64,000 nt of DNA from Episyrphus balteatus. Taxonomy: Eukaryota > Arthropoda > Insecta > Diptera > Syrphidae. Under the pieces are notes generated by a model. The model made no database searches, was not told where the DNA came from, and saw only the letters and a list, made by a program, of their open reading frames with translations. Position numbers and translations under genes: made by a program. This document shows, piece after piece, positions 38,191 through 49,500 of the stretch (the stretch's first letter is position 1; the number at the start of each line of letters is the position of its first letter). The stretch is from the NCBI RefSeq assembly GCF_945859705.1, contig NC_079136.1, positions 130,111,027-130,175,026 of the forward strand, written 5' to 3'.

Positions 38191-38649
38191 GTAAATTTAT
38201 TTATTATTTATAATAAATAATAATAATAAATTATCGAACCCACCATCAAGTTCAATTCGCTATTCATAATAAGCGCCTTATTTCGATCACTATCATATGA
38301 TATTTTTCAAACGAAACAAACTGAAATTAGCTGTCTATCATAATAAGATCAAATTTAATTATTTATTTCTTAAAAAAAAATCATTCTCACTAAGATATTG
38401 AATGTCTTATTAAGTAGTTAAGGGTTTTCCATTAAGATACTCTGTACAACTTTATTAAGTTTGAAAGATAATATAGTAAAATAGACGGCCACAAGATTAC
38501 TTATCTTATCGCAGCACTTGAAAGAAATTGACTACAAATTATTCCGGAAATGCCAATTTCTTGTTCAAGCAAAACTGATAAATCTTGTCCGATCAGCAGT
38601 TTCGTACATGCTTTACATAACGATGTATTTTTTTGTTTTTGTTTTTTAG

Positions 38650-40290
38650 TTTCAAGGACTACCTAACTCTCATAGAGAAAAAACAAGCAAATCAATACAA
38701 ATATCGAGGTTTGGGTTTAGATATTAGAAAATAAAATCATTAAAATTTGGGTCTATTATTTTTTTTAAATTACTTCTAAGATTTTGAACGACCAGCTATG
38801 AACACCATTTAAAACATTTTGAAATATGATGGATGGTGTGATTATTTTGTCGCCCTCAGCGATAGAAATTTTATATTAGGTATTTAAGTTTTCTTATAGA
38901 AAAAAAATGTTACGCATACACCCTAGTGAACAAATCGTTCGATTTTCCCCTTAGACGACCTGTACAATTTTTAAGGGTCCAATATATGTACATATTTCTA
39001 AACTTGACAAAACCGTGACAGAGTTGCACTGTGATGAAATTAATCACAAAAAAGTAAACTAATATAAATATCGAACTCTCGGTTTGGATATTCTAAATTA
39101 AAATCATTCAAATTTGGGTTTTAAAATTTTGAATGACCAGCTATGAACATAATTTAAAACATTTTGAAAAATGTCTTATGTCTACACATAAGAAAACCTG
39201 CTAAAGTGCCTCCCCATACCTTGAAAGGGTTGCACTGTCTTGAAATTAATCACAAAAAAGGAAACTTGTATAAATATCAAACTTTCGGCTTAGATATTCT
39301 AAAGTAAAATCATGCAAAATTAGGTCACATTTATTTAAATTACTTCTAAAATTTTGAACGACCACCTATGAACACAATTTAAAACGAAGAAGATAACATT
39401 CACCATTTAAAACATTTTGAAAAATGAGGGTATGGTTATTTTATATTAGCTGTTTAAGTTTTCCTATAGAAAAAAATGTTACTCATACACCCTAGTGAAC
39501 AAATCGTTCGATTTACCCCTTAGACGACCTGTACAATTTTTAGGGTGCAATACCTATACGTATTTTTAAACTTAACAAAACCTCGACGCGGTCGCACTGT
39601 GATAAAATTAATCACAAAAAAACAAACTAGCATAAATATCGAACTTTCGGCTTAGTATGCAAAATTGGGGATTTTATTTTTTCAAATTTCTTTTAAAATT
39701 TTGAACCACCAGCTATGAACAGCATTCCAAATATTTTGAAAAATGATTGTATAATTATTTGGTCATCCATAGCGATGGAAATTATATATTAGCCGTTTGA
39801 GTTTTCCTATAGAAAAAAAATGTTACGCATACGTCCTAGTGAACAAATTGTTCGATTTGCCACTTAGACGAACTGTACAATTTTTAAGGGTGCAATATAT
39901 GTAGGTATTTTTAAACTTAAACTCATGCTAGGGTTGTTACCCCATACCTCGACAGGGTTGCACTGTTATGAAATTAATAACAAAAAAGCAAACTAGTACG
40001 TATAAATATAGAAAATATCGGCTATCATGCAAAATCGGGGCTATCATTTTTTCAAATTACTTCTAACATTTTGAACGACCAGGTATTAACACCATTTAAA
40101 ACATTTTGAAAAATGATGGTATGATTTTTTTGGTTATCCCTAACGATCGAAATTTTATGTTAGCTTATTTGCCACTTAAACGAACTGTAAAATTTTTAAG
40201 GGTGCAATATATGTATTTTTAAACTTAACAAGACGTGCTAGGGTTGCCAACACATATTTCGACAGGGTTGCTCTATGATGAGCATTAGAA
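38650..40290. repeat. Tandem array, unit about 355 bp, four to five copies
   Basis: Landmarks repeat in order: ACCAGCTATGAACA, TTAAAACATTTTGAAAAATG, GTTACGCATACACCCTAGTG, AACAAATCGTTCGATTT, TAGACGACCTGTACAATTTT and GAAATTAATCACAAAAAA (39035, 39241, 39605, 39970). One unit is shortened to about 215 bp by an internal deletion. It lies in the intron just after the distal Hnf4 exon. No coding frame. Confidence 0.85.
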
Positions 40291-43200
40291 TCTGAATACA
40301 GAAAACTATGACGTCATAGATGATTGGTATTTTTTTTTTGTTGTACTAAATCTTTGTTCACCCTTTTCATTGTTTATTTTTTTTTTACACAAAATTGTAT
40401 CTTTAATTTTTATTTTGTTTTGAAAGCACATCGCTATCAAGAATTGCGGTTCATATTTCACAGTGCACACTCATTGTGAAAAAAAGCAAAATATAAATTA
40501 CATATCAGAGAATAATATTTATTGCAATGCTGACTAATTTCGTTGTTATGTTATGTATAGGTATCCCCTACCCTATTAAGAATTAACCATATTTGTTTCT
40601 TTAACAAACTTCTTAAAAGTTAACTAAATTTGTAACCTCCCTTTTACAAAAAGGTGAATTCTAAATTATTTATATAACATACATGCATATTGCATATTTC
40701 TTTAGCAAATTCATGAACCCTTCGCTTAGTAATCAACGCAGGTCGAGTTCGTCTGATAACCTATGCAGAATTTTCCATATTTATTCTTTTTGTTTTTCAT
40801 TTTAATTTCTTTTTTGTTTTGTTGTTTTTTTTTTCTTATTGCTGTTTTGATAGATAGTGAACCACCCATATAAAAAATATAAAAATATTGACTTCGTTAT
40901 TGTGGAGGCGGAATTTCGATGAGGCACATAACATAAAGTCCAGTTTGATTCAGAAAATTATTGTTGTTGATTATTATTTTTGTTTTGTTCCTTTTTTGGA
41001 ACAAATTTATACTTGTGTTATATCAACTTGCTAAGAGTTGTTTTCTCTGTAAACCACAACAAACGGATATTTTGTATCCTTAGCAATCATTTGTTGTTGT
41101 TTACCGTGCAAAATTTTAATAAGCTATGTACTTAGTTGCCAATAAAACACGTCTTTTATAAGACATAGTTTTTCTTTTCTTTACAGCTATTTAAAGTTAA
41201 ATGAAAAATATTAATCACCATACTATAAATTATAATCTACACGTTTTGTTTAAATTGCAAATACTTATTAATTAATTGGTTATCGATAATTGCCACTTAT
41301 AATTGTTGTGACTATGCTATAATAAATTAATGCATATAGAGATATAACTTTTAAAAAAACAAAAAAATTATAAGAGAAAACTACTTTTTTTTGTTGTTTT
41401 CTTCAATCAAGACTAGTAATCCAGTTTACAACTTTTCAATAAGGTCTAATTGCAACGTGTTCCATTTAGATATTGTTTTTTTATGAATGTAACTGGATTT
41501 TTTTTTTAACAATAGATAAAGATGAATTGTTTTTATATTCATGTAGTAAATAAATTAGAACAATTTATATTCTAAATATAAAAAAACGTTCGAGTATAAT
41601 TTATAGACAAAAGAGGCACTTATTTAAGGTAGTGTCTAATAATTTTGAGTAAAGAAAAAGTTAAAATAAAATAGGAGAGTTCTTAAATAAATGTTTATTT
41701 TAGAAAATTAATTTTGTTTATAACCTGAAGAAGATTAAAAAAAAAATAAAATTTGGTAAAACTTTTCTTAGTACTTAAATATAAAAACATTTAAATAAAA
41801 ATGTTAATAACAACTGCGATTTTTTTAATTTTACATCTGCCTAAATTTGAAAAATGGAACTGCTTCTCTTTTGATGCAAGTTCTTCAATTATATGGCAGC
41901 TATATGCAGTTGTTTTGGTTGCAAAAAATATAAAGAATTTGAAATGAGTGAAGGGTTGCGGATGTATATCATCAAAATCAAAAATTTACAAAAGTAGAAA
42001 AAAAACTGTTAAAAAAATAACAAAACAAAAACGCAAAGTTTTAAAACACATTTATATGAGAAAAATATAGCCCTAACTTATTGTTTGAATTAAAATACAT
42101 ATAAAATATTCTCCATGCCTCATCTACGCATTTTAAAAAATCACCTAAACATTTCCGCTCAATTCTAATATTAGAGTCATGTGTATGATTAATGACAAGA
42201 TCCTTTGATAATGTTCTAGTGAATTATAGTAAGTTTCTGATTAATCATAAGGATAAACACCAGTTATTATACAGCAAAATATTCTAGAGTCAAAGTCCAA
42301 AAAATATCGTCATATCGCTCTTGAAGTGCTACACAAACTTAAATTATAATAATCTTAGCTGCGCGCGTCGCTGCTTTACATTATGTCTTAAGTCTTACAA
42401 TTATTGACTAAGCAATACAAGTTTAATTTAAAACAAAAACAAAAAAAAAAATCTACCAACTTAGGTATTAATCTTTAGCGAATAACGATAATCCATTTTT
42501 TGGGTCGAATGATTTTTCACACTCAGTCAGTCTTAGCTCTGCCTCACAGTCTCTGACTCTTTGATAAGAAAGTTCGATTCTCAGAGACCGATTAGAGAGA
42601 ACTATACGACAAAAAAGAGCGAATAATAAATATAAAGTAAAATTAAAAGCAAATACATTCGCATTCGGTGTAGTGTGTTGATAGATAGATAGATTAGGTG
42701 CGACAAAATGTTATGTGTACAATCTTCTGCTCCGGCATAGGGGCAGCACTTGATCAATACAAACGTATTTTATTTTGCTGTGATGTGCTAGTTATAAGCA
42801 GGCAAGGCACCTTTATCTCAGCCAGCAGCGTAGCTATGTTGAGTGTAGATCATTTCATTACAGTCGTCAACGTCGTCTTTGAGTACCTTTAGCTTCAACT
42901 AAACAATGATTACCTAGCAGATTGTGATAACAGAGGTCTTAACGATTTATTGGCTCTTATACTCTTCCCAATGTGACATTGTTGTTGGCTTAAGCATACA
43001 ATTTATTTATTTATTTGTATGTTTTTTTTTTTTTTTTTGTATTTCCATTTTTACTTGTCTGGTTCTCTTTGAAGCTCTCTCAGTTTTACTTATGAAAATT
43101 CTAAGACAGTTAGTCGAGAGATATTTGTTAAGTCAGTTCGATATTACAACCACTAAGTCTTAATAAGTAAGACTATCGATCTTTTTAGCTGCTTTTATGG

Positions 43201-43500
43201 ATATAATACAGGCAAATGACAAAGTTTTGATATACTATCATATCAGTAGTATTGCAGTGCTATAGTGATGACAATAAAATACGGAAAATATTATAAATAT
43301 CCATTATTTGTTTTAACATTATTGTGTGTAAATATTATTCGAGTTTTTAAAACATTTTCAAGAGGTTTCAATTGACCACCTGAGTGCTTATTTTTTTTTT
43401 TTAATTATATTTTTTCGTATTATGCGGAGTTGTTTTTTTGTTAATTCTTAAATAAATAAAAAATAAAATACCTATAGTATTTATCGTCAAATATATTATA
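40291..43500. other. Hnf4 intron sequence, no element recognised
   Basis: AT-rich sequence between the tandem array and the proximal Hnf4 exon. Apart from the candidate promoter near 42.5 kb, I see no exon, RNA gene or repeat array. Confidence 0.5.
42490..42660 (+). promoter_or_regulatory. Candidate proximal Hnf4 promoter / 5' UTR
   Basis: A less AT-rich stretch about 1 kb upstream of the proximal ATG contains overlapping TCAGTC initiator matches (42523-42528 and 42527-42532) and a GATA-type site TTTGATAAG shortly after. The position fits the start of a 5' UTR. Alternatively the stretch may be an enhancer or chance. Confidence 0.3.
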
Positions 43501-43531
43501 TTTATACTATATACTTAAATATCTATTTATA

Positions 43532-46500
43532 ATGCTCAAAATGAAAAGTGAAATTATGCCGCCAAGTGCTTTTGATGATTCGTATATTTTATCGAATCAT
43601 TTAGATGAGAATTTTTTCAGTATGATTAGTGGTAAGCAAGTTGTTTTTTTGTATTTTTTTTTTATATTATTTTCTTTAATTGTGTATCTTTTATTTTTTT
43701 TTTCACCTTAATATCGAAAACAAAAAAATGATTGATAGAAATTTTATTATGATGACATTTTTGATAAATCCAGATGTCAATCTATTTTAAGCAACACCTT
43801 AAATATAGAAATGATATTTGACGTCTGTATCTACAATGTGAATATGTATATAGAAAGGAATATTTTGGTGTTTTTACTGATAAGACGTTGCCAAAAAAGA
43901 AAGTAGGGGTATTTCAGGAAAAGTGCGCGAATTCACAGTAACATTTTGGGAAATATTGATGTAGATAATTGAAAAGGGGTATAAGTTTAAAAGTTGAGTT
44001 TTTTATATTCTCAAGGAATAAAAGTGCATAGCATAGTTTTTATATTCAAACAAAGTTTCATAGAAAAACAGTTCAATTTGTCAACTACCATAACTTCAAA
44101 AAAAAGTGAAATTAACTTTTTTTATAAGTTAGCTTTTTTCATGTAGAAACTTGTGATAAATATTTTGTATTTGAGCAAAATAATAAATACTTCGATAGCA
44201 TATACCAATAACATTTTCGTTTTACTTTTTAGTTGGCCTTATCGTGAATTTTATTGGTATTGTAGGTTCGTTACGAATCGCGAAAATACCTATCACAAAA
44301 TCCACCGTAATTAAATTTTTCATACAAAATGTCATTATTCATTAAAATGAAATCTCTGATCATTGTTTTTCTTAAATATTGTATCGATCGAAAATTTCTA
44401 TCAAGTTTTGGATTCTTCTGTCCTTAGTTTAACTTAGGTACAATTTCTTTTTTTCCAATATGAAACAAGACCATTAAACTTGCGATGCGCGTTCATATGT
44501 ATATTTGTACATTATATGAATGATGTTTTCGTAGACAGAATCGAGCTTGAGATGGTATTACATTGATAAAGAATACGGAAAAGTGGTTTCGCTGTAGATA
44601 TCGCTTTTTCGATATGCAGCCCCTTCAACCAATGTTCCTGAAATTTACTATATTGAAAATTTTTTAATCTGTGGGTGTAACATAAGCTCTTGCTTTTGAA
44701 ATAAAAAAAAATATTTTTGAACCGTTATTTTCGGTATCTGCCGTGAATATGGCACTATTAAGAATCTCCAATAGATCTCACTTCCGAAAATTTTGTGTAA
44801 AAAAAATAACTACTTGCTCTATTGGTTTCGTGTCGAAAAAAAAAATTGAGGTTTTAATCAAAACCAACATTACGATGATGGAGAATTCCGAAAAAGTGGG
44901 TCTCGCAATTCCGTCCGTGCGTCTGTGCGTCTGTGCGGTTGTGCGGTTGTGCGTCCATCTGTACACATTTCCACAGCCTAAACGGGTGGACGGATTTTCT
45001 TCAAATTTGTTACAGATGATTTTTATGGAATTCTGAAAGTTGGTTTTTTTTTGTTTTTTTCTATATCGTATAGAACGTATACCTCCCATACAAAAAAATA
45101 CGATATTGCAAATTTCTCGAAAACGGCTCTAACGATTTTGATTAAACTTTGTATACGTAATATTTAAAGCAGTGGAAATAAAACTGCATTTTTATTTTTT
45201 CTCAAAAAAGTCAAATAACAAAAAAAAATTTTTTCATTTTACAAAATTTTGCCCTAAATGTCGGCTCTTCCCCAATATCTTTTTTTTTTTAATTTAGAGG
45301 CAGCTTTTAAAATCTACAAGTAGACTAACATAAAAGTGCTTTGAACTGCAAGAGCAAGTACGTGCGACCCCAGTCGTGCATTTTATTTTAAAAAGGCTCC
45401 CAATTAGATCTTAAATCATTTGAAACGATATTATGGTAATTTACAAACGTATTTCCATTTTTTAAATATTTTTTTATATAATTACTCAATTAAAGTACAT
45501 AATAAACTCTATTACTTTAGGACTATGTGTAGGTTAGAGCCAGCTGTACATTTTATTTGTTGAGTTTTGTAAAAAATTGTCATACAAAGCATTTGCTTTG
45601 TTTTTACATATGTTTCGAATTGATTCATAAAATGGTTAAGTACTGATTTATAGATAAAACTGATTTATAGATTAAGAGAGTTATGTACATACAATGGCGG
45701 TTACGAAATTTGTTTTCGTGGAAAATTTGTGGTTACCACGCCGATCTTCAAATGTTCGATTTTTCTTTTGTATGCACCACAGGACCCATGTTTTGGGTTT
45801 CTAGTTTCTACGATAACGGGAAGTACTTTTAATTTTAATAACCTGTCAATCTGTCAGCCATGTACAATTTTTATCAATTTTAAGACCTCTCTCACAAACT
45901 GCTCATGCTGTACTTATACAGTTCTTTACTAAATCAACAAGTCGAAATTAAATTTTTTGGATTTCTTGGTAATGAACTTAGATGAGCTCAAAATGTTTTT
46001 AATTTCTGTAAATAATTATATTTAAACTATTTTCCCTTTAAAAAACTTTAAGATTTTCTTTCGTAGCTGTGAGTGTGTTACAATTTCGGCTTTCTTCGCA
46101 ACAAACTCATACGATTACATTTTTAAATATTGTTTTGGGGTCCTCTCTAATATTTAAATTTTACTTTGAATCTACGTAGTGGTGACAAAAAAAAAAAAAT
46201 AATCCGTTAGTCGGATCAAAGATTTATTGATTACGACTAACAATCAAAGATTTATTGACTACACAAAATTCAATAATCAATCTTGATTACTGATTACTTT
46301 TGTAATCGGTGATCCATTAATGATTAGACTTACAGTTATTGTTAATCCCTAATCATCAATCAAATTAGTGATTACATATTATTTCTTGAAATTTTCGGAA
46401 TCAGCAGATATTCGTCGGTTCAAAGGTATTACCTGCTAACTTCTATTGAAATCGTATGTACTTAGTGAGTTTTTCATGTGTACCCACGATATTATCAGGG

Positions 46501-49500
46501 CATTATAAAAGCAGTGAAAATATTTTTATAGATCCTGCGAAATTGTTTAATCTGCTATAAAAATTCTGCTTTTAAAAACTTAGTTTTTTGAAATACTTCT
46601 TTTCCAAATAAAGAATAAATGTGTTTTACAAAATTTAGCAAGAAGAAAAAATCGCGCTTTTTAACTCTATTTTGTGTTGCTTGCTTAATTTTGTAAAATA
46701 ATTATCTCACTTATTTCAGAAATAATTGTTCCTTTTATCACACTTCATAAAATTATGTTCGAAAATTAATACATACATACATAACAAAAAAGGAAGAACA
46801 AGAAATAAAGCATTTATTCGACAAGAATAAAATTATTAAATCTTAGCATTATAGCATTTTACTATCGACAGCATTATTTTTTCCAAAAATTAATTGCCTT
46901 GTTGTTTTAAAATATTGTTCTTATCGAGTATGTTTTTTTGTAAACAATTTGTTTATTATTTGAAAAACACCTACATTTTTTCTTTTTTTTTCGAATTTAT
47001 TTTAACAAATCACAAGAAGGATTGCGAATATATTTTTTTTACCTAATCGCCTTGTGTATTTGAACTTAATCTATTTTTAATTGTGATTAACACCCTTTTG
47101 ATTTCTTATCAAAAAAAATACGTTGTTACTCATAATCTCTAATTGATAAGCTTTCGATTTTTAAACAAATTCTTATAGGTATAAAGAAAAAGGTAAATAA
47201 GCTTTAAAATAAGGCCTCTGACCATTGTAAATCATGTAAGGTACGTACCTGTATATGTACATATAAATGAAAAAGACAATTTAATGAGAGGTAGTTAGAT
47301 TATAATAACCATTCGAATCTAAAAAAAAAAAAATAACAACAGCCACACTATATTCTGCTGGGGCATGCAAATGACAAAAAAAGTAGTCGTTGAGAGTAAA
47401 CGTAAAAACAAAACACGAAATAAGTGCAGTTGAACTTTTTTGCCATGAAGGTATTTGAAATTAAAATATAATTGTTGACTTAATATACCTATTTGCCAGT
47501 TGATATGTCTATAGATATAAATAAAGAGAGTCGCCTGAGAACTATCTATACAACACACACACATTTACATCATCATAAGTGTTTTTGTGTCAATTTGAGC
47601 TGTTGTTTCCTTGAACTGGCCTAGTGTTAAACACCGTTTTTTTTAAACTCATTTTTTTTTTATTTTTTAAATTATCTCTTTTAATAATTTCAAGATATTT
47701 ATTCCAAACATAGGAAAATCTTTTTTTTTATATTTTATATAAATTTGTTCTGCTTGACATCAAATCAGTTCAATACGACTCATAAAAATGCAAACAATAA
47801 AAAAAAATTTAATCTTATAGACTATAATTACACTAAGAAACTACATGTATAGAGGAATATGTCATATAAGCGTGTAATTTTGATCTTTGACACGCATATT
47901 CCCTCCTCTCTATTGTTTCTTTGAAGAAAAAAAAAAAACGTATTGAGTCATTTTTGTAACGTAGGTATAGGATTTCTCTACTCTGTGCGTGATATTCTTT
48001 TCCTACTGCATTTATTATGATAAGGGCAAATAATTGTTTTATACAATTTGATATTCAACAAAAACAAAAAACTAGTCTAGACTCAGCGAATTTTGTTGTT
48101 CGTATAGCTCTCTTTATCAAATTATATTGTGATTAAATATTCTTACACATACAAATAGTGTGTGCCGTATGGAGGCCAAACTTAAATTTATGATTTTTTT
48201 GCTTTAAATCAGGAAAAATGAAAAATTATTACTCAACTACAGTGCATAGGAATAATACAGAGCAATGAAAATCTTTTCAGTGATTAACAATGATGTGACT
48301 AATGACTTTTAAATCGTTTTGGAGCAAATGTTTATATTTCAAAATGATTCGATAAAATTTTAAATTGGAATCAAAACTGAAATACAACCGATATATTTTT
48401 ATCATCAATTGACAACATTACCCACTGTATGGTCTACTAAAAATAGAGTTAGTAAATAAATCTATTTAAAAGCCTTTCTAACATACAGCAAAAATTTTGT
48501 TGACATACAAGAGGAGGTGTGGCAAACAGCCAATCAAAACCAAACAAATAGTGATAGATACAATAGAATTTTTTTTGACAAAAAATTGATAAGGAACCCA
48601 AAGTAAAATGATACGAAAATTTTGAAAATGACAATACTGATGAACTCGTCTGGGTCAGAGGATGAGGTAAAAGATCGTCATCATCAAGACCTTAGTGATA
48701 ACAGAAATTTTAGCCAAGAATAACGCATGAACTGAGACAGTGTCAAGTCATTTTCCCGTCTAGCAGATAAGAAATACAAAGAAAAATAAGACTTTTTTTT
48801 AATTTTGAATAGTTGGGAATGTATTGTTGTTGTAAAAGTTCTTGAACTGGTCCGAAATCATATCAGAGAGTTTTACAATCATAAAAAAATTTGAGTTAAG
48901 TTGCCAACTGCTTGTAAGAAAACAGCGCCGCTCAAAAGAATAGATTGAGCCTGTAAACGACGAATATATTTTGTTTTTTTTTTTTTTCTAGAAAAACAAA
49001 CCTTTAAAAATGTTTCAAGACCCCATTTTCGTGACCTATTTATAAAAAATTAATTTATAAACCTTGACAACGAAAATAAAATGCACGACTGGGGTCGCAC
49101 GTACTTGCTCTAATGGTAAAAGTTACTTTAATTTTAAAGGTTTTTATTGAAAAAAATTAGGGAAAATTTGATATTTTTAAGGAATTTCATAAGTAGTGAA
49201 AAAAAAAATAAAATCTGTTTTTATAACTGACTAAACATTCCTTTACACAAAACCAAGTATGCCGTTTGATATCTTGTAGAAAGCAAATCGATGGAGGCGT
49301 TTAAAACAAAAAAAAATTATACATACAAAATTTCTTACATTTTTCAAAAAAAAAAGTTGGTATGCCACTTTAAAGAAATAATTAATTTACACATAAAAAC
49401 GAAATTTCAAAATTTTTCATCAAATCGTTTTCAAAAAATTGATTTTTCAAAAAAAAAAAAAATGATATATTTTTTAAAAATTAATTACACGTATAAAATA

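Noticed and set aside
42570..42600. tRNA gene suggested by GTTCGATTC
   Set aside because: It resembles a B box, but no A box, acceptor stem or cloverleaf could be drawn around it.
44743..45089. Overlapping plus and minus frames of about 100 residues
   Set aside because: Both lie in a dispersed non-coding repeat, and copy A at 4.8 kb lacks the frames.
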